Shown here: piece after piece, positions 21,353-35,500 of the stretch | Layout of the letters: each line of letters opens with the position of its first letter | How positions within the stretch are numbered: position 1 is the stretch's first letter | Origin: Blumeriella jaapii | Taxonomy: Eukaryota; Ascomycota; Leotiomycetes; Helotiales; Drepanopezizaceae | Direction of reading: 5' to 3' | Assembly (NCBI GenBank): GCA_009599575.1 | Contig: VWND01000040.1 | Coordinates: 61,161 to 125,160 of the forward strand | Length of the DNA: 64,000 bases | Translations under genes and position numbers: made by a program | Notes under the pieces: model-generated | Database searches by the model: none | The model's input: only the letters and a program-made list of their open reading frames with translations | What the model was told of the DNA's origin: nothing

Positions 21353-22915
21353 AGCTTTAATGCAAAAATATGCTTAGCTACTAAAAGTTACCGAAATCGC
21401 TAAAAAACAACCAGTTATTATATTATTTAATCGTTTCGCAAAACTTACTGGTTTGAAAAAGCTTAATAAAAATATCGAAATTTTCGTATTAAAATTTACC
21501 GATATTAAAATTTAAAAATTTTAAAGCAAAATCGAAAATCTTATATAATAGCAGAAAAAACTTTTTTACGTTAATTCGAATAATAAAAACGATTAAAATA
21601 GCTTTTATAATAATCACTTTTTTTAAAATGCGCGAAGCGATTAATTTCGCTAAACCGCCGTAAAAATAATAGCTGTCCAATAGCAATTTCCTCGTATTAA
21701 CGATCAGGATTAGCGAAATATTAATTATAATAACGATTATCAAAAAAAAAAAGAAAATCAACGCGGAAACTAAAATCGCGGCTATTAAAATAATAAAAAT
21801 AATTATTAAAATAAATTCCGTGGTTTTAAATGCGAATTTTATAATAATAAAAAAATTTATTACGAAAAATCTTATATTCGTTTAAAATGCAAAACATTTA
21901 ATTTTTGCGTAAATAATAGTATTTGTTATATTAATAAATACGAAGCGATTTGCTTCGGATCGACGGAAGCGGAAATAAGCTTTTTTAACAAAGCTGAAAA
22001 TCAGAGCTGGTTAAATACTATTCGTTTAAAAATAAAAAATACGAAATAAAACAATTATTTAAAAAACAGAAAAAATGCAAAAACGATTTTTATTAATAAA
22101 AAAAAAACATTTCAAAAAGCGTATTAATTAAAAAGAAATTCTTTATTCTAAATATAAATGAAGTTCAAATGTATAAATAGAAAATAAATATATATATTAC
22201 CAATGCAATTATCGCATTTGCAAATATTATAATTGCATAATCAAGCCAGCGAATTATAAAAAAGCAAAATGCTTCTGTTTTATTTACTAAATTATTTAAT
22301 ATAAAAAAAACGTCAGAATCGAAAAAGAAAAAGATTTTGAAATTCGAAAAAAAACCGATAAAATTATTAAAAAAACGCTTATAATAAAAAAAATTAACGA
22401 CGATATAAAAAATATCGACACCGATATTCCGGTTTAAATTATTCAGAAAGTACTAGCTTTTAAACGCCTACTATTAATACGAAGCGAAAAATAAATCGAT
22501 AAATATATTAGCTCCGAAGCCGTCGACGAAGCTATTAAAAAAATCATAAAATAAAAAATTAAATTAAAATTCAGCGATTTATTTAATATAAAAAAAAAAT
22601 TCGACAAAATTATTAATAAACAAATTTTTATATTAAAAAAAAACGAAAAAGTTAAAATCATCCGAAAAAAAAACGATTTTAAATTAAAAAAAAATTAAAA
22701 AAAAATTTATAATATCGTAGTTAATTTAGCCGATAAAAAAAAATCATCGGAAAAAATCAGTTTTTTAGCTTTTGCTATAAAAACCCAAAAATTAAAACGA
22801 CGAAACTGTTTTTACACGGCTATAAAAGCGTTAAAAATAAAAATAATATTTGAAAAAAATACGACCGCTTTCGTTTTATTCGATAATAAAACCGAAATTA
22901 ATTATATAAACCAAG
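21353..22915 (+). pseudogene. gag-pol: K gag C-terminal part and protease start
   Basis: Begins EALMQKYA*LLKVTEIAKK, still gag-like, and passes through a Cys-containing stretch at about 22,200-22,290 that may be a decayed zinc knuckle. From 22,380 the translation is Lys/Ile/Asp-rich, a linker. At 22,870-22,910 it reads VLFDNKTEINYINQ, which aligns with the aspartic protease site (LFDSGSEINxx type); the Asp codon is 22882-22884 and the Ser-Gly has become Asn-Lys. Element B inserted 26 bp further on and the frame resumes at 29322 (NQ|ETAEVN). Confidence 0.7.
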
Positions 22916-23181
22916 TGTGACGATTCACTCGTTTGCCCCTCGTATCACCCCAGCAACTACGTATAATTGCAAGCTCCCTGGTCTTCTGATAGGTCTTTCC
23001 ATCAACTATCAAAATCATTCATATATATAAACCTTTCTCTTTTTAGCAACTTTTGCCTTCTGCAATTATTAATTTTAAATAAATATTTTTATTACAAAAC
23101 CAAAAGCTCGTTTTTCATATCATATAAACACGGCGATCAATTAACTAATCTTCCAGCCTTTCGACTAATTAAATCGTTATA
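22916..23181 (+). repeat. 5' LTR of element B
   Basis: 266 bp, TGTGACGATTCACTCG at the outer end, CGTTATA at the inner end. ATATATATAAAC near 23,022 is the TATA-like site. The leader palindrome CGACCGGTCG is at 23264-23273, 83 nt after the LTR. Confidence 0.94.
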
Positions 23182-23311
23182 TTATTAATAACTTTTTTTT
23201 TACGCTAGCGACGGCGTAAACTATTTTTTTTTTCGAATTTTTTACGAATTATATTAAAATAATCGACCGGTCGTAAAAAAGCTTATTTTCGTATTTCGCG
23301 AAAAATAGCTT

Positions 23312-24650
23312 TTGTTTAACGATCTCCCCTTTAGCAAAGCTTTTCAGCTCCTGCTACTACATTTTAACCTTTCTTTTAATCAGCAAAAAAGCAGCCTTTC
23401 TCAAAAGTTTTTTTTTCTGAAAAACAATCCTCCCTCCGAAAAAAAAAAAATAAAAAAAAAAACAAAGCGCCAACCATTTCGCCTGCCATTTTTTTACAGC
23501 CTAGCGCTAAAAGCGTTTAGTTAAAACTTCTGCAAAATCAACTGAAAAAAACGCAAAAGCGTAAACGATAATTTCTGAAAATTATACGACTGCGACAAAC
23601 CTTTTAATCAAAGCGTTTAATAAAATCTATCGAACGTGCTTTTGCCAATCGCGAATCTGCTGCTTTTTTTTTTTTCTCGCAACGTTTTATTTTAATTAAC
23701 AAACGCTGCAAATTAATTTTCACGCTTTTCGCGAACTTTTTTTAAATCTCCCTTTAACGGCCAAAATCCTAGCGCGCTTTTTAAACGTTATAATTTCTAT
23801 TTATTTGCTAATTCTCGACTAGCTCGTATAAAACGCGTTCCGAACTTTAAATTTAAATTAAATAATAATAAAAATTATAAAGCACGCTATTAAAAAACTA
23901 AAATTTTCGATAATTTCGAATTTTATTACGATTATTTCGCTAGCGATCGATTTCGCAAAAATTACATATTCGATTAAACCGAAAGCGTAACAAAAAAGTT
24001 TTTTACTCCGCGTATTTTAAACCGTTCCGATTTTATATCTTTCGAAAAATTAATAAAAAAAATCGCCGATTTTCTAACCGACCCTTCCGACGTTTAAAAA
24101 GCCGAAAACGAATTTAAAATGCTTATAATAAATACGCACGACGATTTTTAGCGATTTTACTTACGATTTTCCATTTTCGCAGCAAACGTTTAAATACGAA
24201 CCGATAAACAGCTTCGAAACGCTTTTCGCGATAAAATACCAAAGCGTTTACGAAAAAAGCTGTATTTAAAATAAACGCGTATAACGACTTTTAAAAATTA
24301 GCTTACCGCCGTCCGTTAAAAAAAACAAAATTAATTAACTAAACGAATTTTATACGCGAATCGCTTTTTAATCAAATTCATTATTTATTAAAATAGTAAA
24401 TTTTTAACCAAAACGTATTACGAATTAAATCGTACGTACGAAAATCGTTTAAATGCTTTACAAGCTTTTTCTCAGCCCCCTGCTTTTCCTTCTTCTCCAC
24501 GCCAAAACGCTTCCTCTGGCGTTTTTCCTTTTCGATCGGACCAACGACAACGCTCGTTTTTTATTCCATATCAGAAAATTCGAAGCCAATCTGCACGACC
24601 TTTTACGGACCGACCCTCGGTTCCATTCAAAAGCCCTCTTAAGCTAATAA
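23312..24650 (+). pseudogene. gag: gag relic of element B
   Basis: FNDLPFSKAFQLLLLHF at the start, 71 codons open from TTG 23312, then the same sequence of motifs as in A with a frame change near 23,880. NEFKMLI, AFRDKIPKRLRKK and RFLFHIRKFEANLHDLL are readable. Stops are mainly TAA. No intact product possible. Confidence 0.68.
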
Positions 24651-24789
24651 ATATAAACGAAATCGAACCGGCCGAAAATTCGCCTTTTAATAATAATAAT
24701 AAAAACGAAAACCCTTTTTCAAACGATTTTCAAAACGTATACGAAAAAATTAAAAGCTTTCCCGCCAATCGGAAAAACGCTTAAGCCTA

Positions 24790-27700
24790 AGCAAAACCTT
24801 TTTCTTAAACGTATTACGCGATATGCGTTATTTTAACGTTCGAAAGCTTTTTAATAGCGATTTATTAATAATTCCCGTTATATTTATTAAAAATAACCTT
24901 TCGTATAAAATAAAAGCGTTCGCCGATTCTAAAGCGAACGGTTATGCGTTAATCGATTCGGCGCTGATCAAATCCTTTTTTTTCTTTTTAAAACCTTTGA
25001 TTTAATCTTTCCCGGCTCCTTTTCCTGTAAAAAAGTATAATAAAACTCGTGGCCATTTAATTACATATTTTACGCTTTTCAATTTTATTATTAATAATCG
25101 AATACAATCGTTTACTTTTTTTTTAATTACTAACCTCGGAAATCATAATATAATTTTAAAAAAAGCTTAATTAGCCGAACACTAAGTTTTACTAAATTAT
25201 AATAAACGCAAGCTTTATTAGCCGAAGTTTTACCCTTCCATAGCCTTTTACGCTCGTTATATTAAAATTTTTTATTTGCATTTCCGAAAAATTTAATCTC
25301 GCCACCAAAACGACGCTGTAAAACGTAACAAAAACCTTAACCAATTATAATAAACCTACGACGTTATGCGAAGCGCGAAAAAATCGAATTTTACTCGCGG
25401 TGCCAATTTCGATAACGACGCTAATAAAATAATACAAAAAATTATATTATTTTTCTAAGCTGCCGATTTTTTTTTTATCATTTTTTTTTTTTTTTTTTTT
25501 TTCGTTAAAACAGCTTTTTCGTTTTACGAAAAACAATTATATCAAAAACCGAAAAAAAATCCTCGCCGCGATAACCTTTTAATTTAATATAATCGATAAT
25601 TTAAATAAGCTATCTTTTGAACTTTCCAAACGACCAGTTCGAAAACGAATCCCTTAATCTACTGCTTATCCAATTTTCATTTGCCAAATTATTATATACG
25701 CTTTCAAGCTGATTTCCAAAAAAAAAGCAATTAAAATGTTTTTAATTTTTTTATACGAAATCGATAAAATACTAAACGACCTTACGTATAACATTTTTTC
25801 AAAACCCAATTTCACAGTTTTTTTAAACGTTTCAAAACGAACGAAATATCGATTTCGATTTTTTTAATTAGCTTAACAAAATTAATTTCGAATAAACCTT
25901 TTTTCGAATTTTTTTTTCCGGAATACAAAAACTTCGAACACGTGTTTTTTAAAACCGCTAATAACGAGCTAGCTTTTTACCGGCCTTACGACCACAAAAT
26001 CGAGCTTATTATAAATAAAAAAAAGCTGAAATACACTTTTTTATATAAAATATCGATTTCAAAATTCGAAATTATTAAAACTTATTTGCAAAATAATTTT
26101 AACAAAAGTTTTATCGAATCTTTTACCGTTTTTTTCGCTGCTTTAATGCTTTTCGCTAAAAAACCCGACGGTTTATTGCGTTTTTATATCGATTATCGAG
26201 CTTTTAATAACGTTATTTATAAAAATCGCTACTTTTTCCTTTTTATCGATAAAACCTTTGCTCGTTTTTCGAAAGCGCGAATTTTTACGAAATTCGATAT
26301 TCGTTAAATCTTTTATAAAATTCGAATAAACCCCGCTAATAAAAAACTAACGACGTTTCGTACGCGTTACGGCGCTTATAAATGCAAAATGCTATTTTTT
26401 GGCTTTATTAATAAACTCGCAATTTATCAACGTTATATAAACGACGTTTTTTTCGATTATTTAAACGATTTTTGCATTATATATCTAAATAATATTTTTA
26501 TTTATTCGTCCGACTTTTAAAACACGTTATATACGTTCGCAAAATATTTTAAAAGCTCGCTAACGCTAAATTACAGGCCGATATTCGGAAATTTGAATTT
26601 AACGTTATTCGGATTCGTTATTTAAATTTTATTATTTCGATTAAAAGCTTAGAAATAAATCCAAAGAAAGTTTCCGTGGTCGTTTATTAAAAGCCTTTTA
26701 TTATTATAAAAAATATACAAAGCTTTTTTGGTTTTTATAATTTTTACCGACGTTTTATTCGAAACTACGGTATAATTGCAAAGCTTTTAATTTATTTAAC
26801 CAAAGCTAACGTTTTTTTTAATTTTATTTTTAAATGTCAGAAAAATTTCGATTTTTTTATATTAGCTTTTATTATTACATCAGTTTTATAATATTACAGG
26901 CAAAATCTTTTTTGCATATTAAAAACTAACGCTTCCGACGGCGTAATAGCTTTTGTGCTTTCGCAATTTCATAATAACGACTGGCTTTTAGTCGCTTATT
27001 TCAGCAAAATTATAACTTTCGCAAAGCTAAACTACGTCGTATACGATAAAAAAATGCTCGCAATCGTAAAATCTTTAAGCAACTTTCGTATTAAACTAAT
27101 TGGTTTAATTTATTAAATCAAAATAATTATTAATTATAAGGTTTTGAAATATTTTATAATTTTTAAATTTTTAAACGCTCGATAAATACGCTGAGCCGAG
27201 CTTTTCGCCGACTACAACTTTTTTATTACGTATAAATCAAATAAACACAACCTTTTGGCTGACGCATTAATACGTCGTACGAACGAATTTAACCGCTAAA
27301 ACTTTTTTAAACGCATTCAGCGTCTGCAAATCCTTTTTCGAATAAATTAAATTAATCACCGACTTTTAATTAAAAAACTTCGATTTCCTACGGCCTCCGA
27401 AACAGCTGTTTTTATCGTTAAAATAGCTGATTTTTCTTTTGCATTCCGTATCGTTGACCAAATTCTTTACGCTAATCGCATAACTAGCAGCCTAATAACC
27501 TTCCGAAAAAAAACTATACGAAACGCTACGAAAAAAAACGACGCTAATAATATTCCGTATATATTTAAACGCGATCTGCTGTTATATTACGGTCGCTTAA
27601 TAATATTAAACGTCGATTATTTTCGTTTGACTTTTATACGAAAAATGCACGATCAAATTTCCACCGCTTATTTCAGCGTTCGCAAAACTACGCAATTGCT

Positions 27701-29030
27701 TTCGAATTAATATTATTAACGAAGTATAACAGCTTTCGTAAAACAATACTATCGTAATTACTACGCTTATCGAAAAAGTTTTATTTCAAAAAATAAACGC
27801 TCCGGCCTTTTTCAGCTTTTTCCTGTTTTTAATTATTTTTAAAAATACGTTATAATAAATTTTTGTAATTTTAATAAAAACAAACACGATTACGATAACG
27901 TATTCGTAGTAATAAATCGCTTTTCCAAGCAAGCTATTTCGATTTTTTATTATAAAAATATCGACGCTCGAAGCCTTGCCAAATTATATATATTTCACGT
28001 ATACAAATATTTTAACTTTTCAAAAAGTATTATTAGCGATCGTAGCTTTTAATATTAATTTATTTTCTGATCTGAATTAAACAAAATACTCGGTACGCAA
28101 TTAAAGCTTTCGACAGCCGTTCATTTTAAAACCGACGGTCAAACCGAAATTTACAATTAATATTTGCAAAAACGCTTTCGACCCTTCGTAAATTTTTATT
28201 AAAACGATTAAAACGAATTTTTTTTAATAATAAATTTCGCCCAAATAATCTTTTTTTACGAAAGTTTAAATAGCTTTTTACCTTTTGAAATTATATACGA
28301 TTATACTTTTTATATTAATTAAAACTAAAAGCTCGATATTTCTTTTTTTTCCAATCTTTTATATAAATTAAACGCAAACAAAGCTCGTACGTACGTTCGC
28401 CGCTATTACGACGCTTAAAATCTCGCCAAATCGCATTTTTAACAAATTTACGATAAAATAAAAAAAAATGCAAATAAATCTCGCCGCGCGATCGATTTTA
28501 ACGTTAGCGACTACGTTTGGCTCGATATGCGTTTATTTCCGACCTTCCGGCCTTTTCGCAAACTCGACAATTTTATAAACGGCCTTTTTAAAATTGTAAC
28601 CAAAATTTTCGATAACGCTTTTAAGCTAAACCTTTTTAATATTATAAACGTATATCCAGTTTTCCACGCTAATCGATTGCGTAAAGCAGCTAACGACGCG
28701 CTTTCAAATCAAATTAACCTAGTTTTTAAATCTATTAATATAATTAATAAGCTTAAATACGAAATCGAAAAATTAATCGCTTATCGAATGCAGCGGAAAA
28801 CCTTTTAATATAAAGCTTTTTAAATAAACTTAAATAAAAATCTCACGTAGTATTCCGCGTCTGATTTTATATACGCTTTTTTGAAAATGCGCGATTTTCA
28901 CTTGGCGCATAAAAAGCTTTCCGATTCTTTTGCAAAACTTGTAAATTAGCTGAAAGCGTATTCCGAAAGTTTAAATTCGTACGATTACTTAAATAGCGAC
29001 GTATCAATAAATAAAAGCTCGAAAGCGCGC
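24790..29030 (+). pseudogene. pol: pol relic of element B
   Basis: Protease site ADSKANGYAL with the Asp at 24925-24927, the Gly changed to Lys. A run of 22 T (25481-25502) precedes RT. A 121-codon open stretch (25942-26307) carries the RT fingers (KKPDGLLRFYIDYRAFNN, FTKFDIR). The catalytic box is YLNN (26482-26493). RNase H, integrase (H2C2 and core, about 27,570-28,250) and the chromodomain-like tail (MRLFPTFRPFRKLDNF at 28527) follow as in A. Stops at former Gln codons break it. Confidence 0.85.
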
Positions 29031-29051
29031 TTTTTTCGGACGAGAAAATAA

Positions 29052-29316
29052 TATAACGATTCATTCGTTTACCTCTCGTGTCATCCCAGCAACTACGTAT
29101 AATTGCAAGCTCCCTGGTTTTCTAATAAATCTTCTTATCAATTATAAAAACCATTCATATATATAAAGCTTTTTTTTTTAGCAACCTCTGCCTTCTGCAA
29201 TTATTAATTCTAAATAAATATTTTTGTTACAAAACCAAAGGCTCGTTTCTCATACCATATAAACACGGCGACCAGTTGACTGATCTCCCAGCCCTTCGAC
29301 TGATTAAATCGTTACA
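29052..29316 (+). repeat. 3' LTR of element B
   Basis: 265 bp. The inner start TATAACGATTCATTCG is mutated; the outer end GATCTCCCAGCCCTTCGAC...CGTTACA is better kept. Followed by TSD CCAAG. Confidence 0.94.
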
Positions 29317-29321
29317 CCAAG

Positions 29322-30993
29322 AAACAGCCGAAGTTAATAATATTTCGATTATTATCGATAAACGAATAATTTATATTATTATTAATAAAAATATTATTAA
29401 AATTGATAAAATTATACGAAATATAAAAATCGACGTTGAAAATATTATTATTTATAAAAAATTTTTAATAATAAAAAAATGCTTTTATTTTATTATTTTT
29501 GAAATGCTTTGGATTTTAAAAAGTTTTATTAATTTTAAATACACCGAGAACGGCCAAATAAAAGCTTTTTTCTGAAATTAAAACCGATTTTTCTAAAATT
29601 AAATTATTATCGCCGGCGATAAAGTTTTTTTAATCGACGTTTTATCGGAAAACGAATAGCCGGCTTTGATTTTAAAACAAACGCTAAATTATAACAAAAC
29701 CTGGAAAATATTCGGCTAAAAGCATTTACGTCGCTAATCGAAATAGTATCGCGAATAAAATTAATTAATATTAATATTTTTAGCTATTAATTCGGAAATA
29801 AAAATTTCGAAAATTTCGTTTTTATATTAAACAAATCCGATTTATATATTTTATTTTTTTATATTAATATTAGCATTTTTTATAAGCGCAAAGCTAATAA
29901 AATACGATTTGTAAATCTTAGCGAATTCGATAAAAATATTTTCGGAAAAATAAACGATTGGTTCGAAAAAAATAAAATAATAAGATTATTTTAATCAGTT
30001 ATTAACGAATTCGAAAGATTTATTACCGGGCGATTTTCCAATTTATTATTTAGCAGCCGATTTACAAAAAAACGATTTAATAATTTAATAATCGAAACTT
30101 AATTTTTGCTAAAAAAAAAAAGTTTTATACGAAGTTTTACGTAACCGAAAAAAAGTTATAGCCTTCGATTTTACCGAAATAGGCCAATTTAATCTTAACG
30201 TTATATTTTATATCGATATCAAAACCGTATTTTACGAAACCTGGCAAAAAAAAACCTTTTTAATTTCCAAAGCTTTCTAGAATAAAATAATCGAAATGCT
30301 AAAAAAACGAATTAAGCAAAAAATTTTCGAATTCTGCCACGGCCTATATAAAAACAAATAATTTATCGTTGCGAAAAAAAAAAAAGTATTTACAAATTTA
30401 TTATCGCAATCGTCGAAATAAATAAAATAACGATACGAAACGCTAATATGCCATTTAACGTCGATTAATTTTCAAACGAATTCGCAAAATTAATAATCGT
30501 TTTTTTTTTTCGATTTGTTTTTCGGCTACGATTATTTAATATTTAATTTACGATTTCGAAATATAACGGCAATTTAAATATTAATCGGTTTATTGCGTAT
30601 AACGAAAATATTTATAAAAGCTATTAATTTAATCGCTTAATTCGTAAAAATCGTATATAAGGTTTTTATAATTTGCATTTTTAATATCGCTTTTTTATAC
30701 GTTGACGACGTCGAAGTAAAAAGCTTCAGATTATATTATAATAATAAAAAGATTTTTTCTGAAATTCGGCGTTATATAATAAAATATATTTAAAATATCG
30801 ATAAAATTATGGTCTGCTTCGAAAAAGCTAAAGCTATTATTAGTTTTCGATTAAAATTTTATATATTCGAAATAAATATCGTTGATTATATAATTAATAG
30901 CGCTAGCCGCTATTTTTAACGAAAAATCGAAAAAATCTGCGAATAAAAAAAATATAAAAATATTACCGAAATCAAAACTTTTATTAGCGTTGT
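29322..30993 (+). pseudogene. pol: K protease end and reverse transcriptase
   Basis: Continues the protease fold in frame (ETAEVNNISIIIDKRIIYII..., then EMLWILKSFINFKYTENG at about 29,500). A linker follows. RT is recognisable from about 30,290: EMLKKRI, IFEFCHGLYKNK (the K-R-I-x-x-G-x-FEPCHGPYRNKW type motif of a fungal gypsy lineage), FIVAKKKK. The catalytic box is intact as YVDD at 30698-30709, followed by IRRYIIKYI*NIDK. Element H interrupts after ISVVV; the frame resumes at 38337 (IYYRN). The pattern of Q-to-stop changes continues throughout. Confidence 0.8.
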
Positions 30994-31406
30994 TGTAAAG
31001 ATTGAAAGGCAGGGAAACACTAGTTTAGACAATAGAGCTCAGATAAGGTTAGGTTGATAGTCAGACTGATTTCTACCTTCTACATTTCTAGTAGAAGGCG
31101 TGTATAAGTACAAAAGGAGAGGTGGAGCCCTCGAGAAAAGTATTTCCCAGGAAACCAGGCGAACCCCATTTAGTATACTTTTCAGCCCCTATCCCGACCT
31201 TTTTTCAATCTTTTTTAATATAACCTTAATAACTGGTTTTTTAGCAATTACTCTTATAAAATATTTTATTTAAATATTATTTTCAACCTTTATAGTATTA
31301 TCCGGCCTTTACGGCCTATCCGCAGAAAGTATTATTCGAAGGTTGGTAAAAAGCAAAGGGTTTTGGCGAATTATTTGATTTATATACGTGATATTGGTTT
31401 CTGATA
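30994..31406 (-). repeat. 3' LTR of element H
   Basis: 413 bp, outer left end TGTAAAGATTGAAAGGCAGG well kept (30994-31190), inner right end GGTTTCTGATA mutated. The inner half is nearly devoid of C on the plus strand. Confidence 0.93.
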
Positions 31407-31627
31407 TTACCTTTTTTTTTAAGCTTTTAATTCTTAAAAGCGATTAATTTTTTTATACGTATAGCGTACGTTACGTCTTCGAAATAACGTACGGTTTTTT
31501 CCGCTTTCGGTCGTGAATTATAATTGTTTCTTTCGCTTTTAGTCGTAAATTATAGCTGTTTTGCTATTCTGTTTTTTTTGTTTTCGGTAACACTCGTATT
31601 TTCGTTAAAAAGGTTTTTTTTTTTAAA

Positions 31628-32473
31628 ATGGCCGCCATTTTTCTGCTTAATTTTTTTTTTTTTTTTTTTATTTTTATTTTTTTATTAGCTTTTTTTTATT
31701 TTAATCAATTACTTTTCGCCGCGTTCGCCGCGAACTTTTAAAATGCTTTTAATTTTTATTTGTCTTCGGTGCGCCCGCCTGATTTTACGCGAAAGCATTA
31801 CAACGGACTTTTTACTCTTTTGCGTTTTCGAGCTTTTTAACGTAAAATGCAACCGCTGCAAAGCTTCGCATATTTAATGCTTTTTTGTAAATTTCCTAAA
31901 TTTTTATTCGAACTCGCTTTTAATTAATTACAAATTCCTGCCGCACGCGCCACCGAAACGCAAATTCTTTTCGCGGGCTTTAACGATTTTATAAATCGTT
32001 TCGATATTATTACCGCCGCTGCCGCTTTTTTTTCTTTTGCTGCCGAAGCCAAAGCTTTTGCTAAAACTTTTGTCGATTTTATTATTTACGACGCTTATAT
32101 AAATCGTTTAAAAAAAAGTAACGCTTCGGTTTTTATAATAATCGGAAATCGTGCGAATCGCGCCGCGGCTCGGACTGCCGTTGCTGCTATTGCGTTCGTT
32201 TTTGCCGGTTTGGCGGCTGCTACTGTTTTAAAAGCTTTGGCTGCGCCGGTTTTTTTATTTAACGACGCTAATATAAAACGTATTTTCCGACGTTTCGAAA
32301 ACGTTGCTCGGATTTATTCTGACCAGTTGAATTAAATTCTGGATTTCCACGAGCATATCGTAGCTGCAATTTAGAATTCGACTACGGCTATCGTAAAAGC
32401 TTTAACTGAAATAAATCGAATACTTTGCGAATTCGTTTAATACTAATTCCTTTTAGCTTGCCGCTGCTTTTAA
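31628..32473 (+). pseudogene. Antisense reading frame of element H, unknown function
   Basis: Counterpart of 2406-3251 in G: ATG 31628 to TAA 32471-32473, 846 nt, same length and frame with no indel. It starts MAAIFLLNF; the Ala-rich centre is more eroded (RAAARTAVAAIAFVFAGL) and the stops are TAA/TAG at mostly the same codons. Where G has a TAA near 3153, H has TAG, so the ancestor probably had CAG there. The region following (RIFRRFENVARIYSDQLN) is identical but for a few residues. It is antisense to gag-pol and lies between the chromodomain and the 3' LTR. No family recognised. Confidence 0.5.
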
Positions 32474-32559
32474 GTTTAAAAAAAATGGCGATAACGATAA
32501 AAAAAAAAATAACGATAAAAATAAATTAGCTTAGCGGCGGTTCTAAGATTTTCTAAATA

Positions 32560-35500
32560 TTTTTGTTTTTTTTTCTTTACTTTTGCGGCGCGCATTCGTT
32601 ATTGCTTCGTTGCTATTATTTATCGTATTTTTTAAGTATTTTTTTACAATTTTTTTTGCGTTTGTAAAATGGTTTTTTAGCTTTCAAAAGTTTTCGCTTA
32701 ATAAATAGCTTTTTTATCGTACCAAATAATATCGGCTTTTTTTTGTATTTTTATAAACTTGTATTAATTTAATTTCGTATTTTTCGGATTTTTAAAATTT
32801 TATTATATTATTTTTCGGCTCGGTATCGTTCCGATTTTGCTAAAGTTTTAATAAAAAAACGTAGAAAATATCGTAAATACGATATTAAAAAAAAAGCTCG
32901 AATTGGTAAGTTTGGCCGTGCTCGTATATAACTCGCTTAATTTTAAAAAGCCCTAGATATTTATTTAAAAATTTTCGAAAAAGTCGCAGCTATCGAAGGT
33001 TTTTAATCGATAATAATACTTTATCGCTTATTTGCAATCTAGTTTTTGTGTTTAGCGTCGTAAAACCTTTTGTAATTCGCGTTGGCTTTTTTTAGCTTTT
33101 TATTAAATACTTTTTTTTTTTTTTGCAATATTCTAACTCGTTCTTCCGCTAACGATACCCCTTTTTTTACGACGTCGCTTTCGACGTTGCTGCCAAATTC
33201 TGGGTGAAAACCGTATAACATACGAAAGAAAATAAAACCCGTAAAGGCGTATATCGAATTGTTATACGTAAATTCGGCTAAAGCAAGCTTCGTAGCCTAA
33301 TCGTTTTGTCGATAATCGCAGTACGTGCGAAAATAGAATTTTAAAATTTGATTTTGACGTTTCGTTTGGCCATCGGTTTAAAAATGGAAAGCGGTGCTTA
33401 ATCGACGTCGTATTTATAAATAAAACATTATTAAAAACCAGAATTTATTAATGAAAACTAATCTTTTGTTTGTAATAATTCTTTTAAAACAGCTAAAATC
33501 TTTATAAACGTATTGTATAAATATCTCAGCCAAATCTAGGGCTGAAATCGTTTTTTATATCGGTATATATTTCGACAGCTTCGTATATCGGTTTATTATA
33601 ATAAGTATAAAATCGTAAATACGATTTTGTTTTTTACTAAAAAATAAACCCGTAATAAAATTTATAATTATTTTTTCCCAAAGTTTCGTAAAAGTCGAAA
33701 AAGAAGCTAATTCGCTATAGGATCGGTGCTTTTTAAGCTTGCCTTTCTGGCATTTTCCACACGTATTAACGTAACGCTTTACGTCGCTTCGTAAGCCAGG
33801 CCAGAAATACTTTTTTTCGACCAGTTTTAACGTTCGCCGAAAATCTTAATGGCCGGCGGTCGGATCGTCGTAATTAATTTTTAATATTTCGCTTTTAATA
33901 GCGTTTTTATTCGGAATATACGCACGTTTTTTATAACGTAATAATTTATTTTAGCTTATACGCCAATGTTTTTCGGATCCGGCTCGATTGTTTTGCGAAA
34001 CCGATTCGTACGTTTTTTATAATATAAAAAAATCAGATTTTTGCAATTTAAAAATAGTTTTATAAATCGGTTTTGCTAATTCGTTATTAGCTGTTTCGGA
34101 TTATAATAATACAGCGGCTACGTTTTGTAATATATATTATTTGCAATTAATAATATTAGCAAAGGACAGTCCGGCGAAAAAGCCTTTTATTTAACTCCTT
34201 TCCGCTTGCTTTTTATCTTTTGATTCCGTTAATAAAAGCTTCGAATATTTATCGGCGCGAAATGGTTTATGCTCCGATTTTAAGCGTGTTTTTATTACGA
34301 AAAACATTTTAAAATTTCTTAAATAAATTAGTTTCAGCTTACGATGCAGCGTAGGCAGCTACTCGTTATTTTTTTTTAAATTTTTTTTTAAATTTGGCCG
34401 GCGGAAAAAATTATCCGCCGGATTAAAAACTTTTGTTTTATATTCGATTGCAAAATCGTATTTAATTAGCTCGTCGGCCCATTTCGCTTAGCGTCCGTTT
34501 AAACGTTTTTTCGTAAAAAAATATTTCAAATTATAATAATTTGTACGCATAATAATAACGTCGGAAACGCTACGTAAATATTAGCTTTATTATTTGAAAA
34601 CGTAAATTATAATTATTAGCTCAGCGTCGTAAATTTCGTATTTTTATTTTATAAAAAAAAGCTTTTTCGAATAATATGCGATAAAATACTAACGTGCCTT
34701 CGCATTTTTTCCGAATAATTAAAATAATATTCCGCTTATAACGAATTTCGAAGCGTTTGTTTCGATTTGAATTTTTAATCGAAAATCGAAATAGCATAAA
34801 ATCGATGCTTAGCAAAACTTTTCTTTTAAAAATAAAAAACGAGCTTCGCTTCGAGTAAAAAACGAAAAAGGCCCGATATTTTTTTTCGTTGTATTTTTTT
34901 TAGAAAATCTATAATAAATCGGCAAAGCTTAGCGTAGTTTTTAATAAAACATTTGTAGAAATTGATAAAACCCAAAAATACTTAAATATTTCGCCACGTA
35001 GTAAAAAATGGCCATTTCCGAATACTATTTACTTTTTTTGGATTTATTTTAATTCTCGTAGGAATAACGACGAAGCTTAGAAACTTAATCGTATTCGTAT
35101 CGAAAGCATATTTTTTCAGATTTTCGTAAAATTTATTAATACGAAGTTTTTCGAAAATTTCTTTTACCGCGTTTATATAATCGTCGGAGTTTTCGGAAAA
35201 TATTAAAATATCGTCGAAATAAACTATATACGTAATATTTACTAAACCGATTAAAACTTAATTAATATACGCTTGGAAAATTGCTAATGCGTTCGAAAGG
35301 CCGAAGGGTAATACGCAGTACTCGAAATATTCGTAACGAATGCGAAACGCAGTTTTTCATTTATTTTTCTTTTTTATTCGAAGGCGGTGGTACGCCTAAA
35401 TAAAATCTAGCTTAATAAATATTTTAGCTTTTTTTAAACGATCCAAAGTTTCGCTTATAAAAGATAGGGAAATTCGATTTTTAACCGTAATTGCGTTTAG

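Larger units (their letters stand above)
22916..29316 (+). mobile_element. Chromodomain-like Ty3/gypsy element B
   Basis: LTRs 22916-23181 and 29052-29316 with TSD CCAAG (22911-22915, 29317-29321). Same layout as A, plus strand. More heavily mutated than A: the 3' LTR begins TATAACG and the polypurine tract reads CGGACGAGAAAATAA. It inserted into the K protease. Confidence 0.95.

Noticed and set aside
22443..22661. Minus-strand ORFs over K (for example 72 codons here, 90 codons at 21,489-21,761).
   Set aside because: They are Phe/Ile-rich shadows opposite the K gag frame, which continues across insertions.
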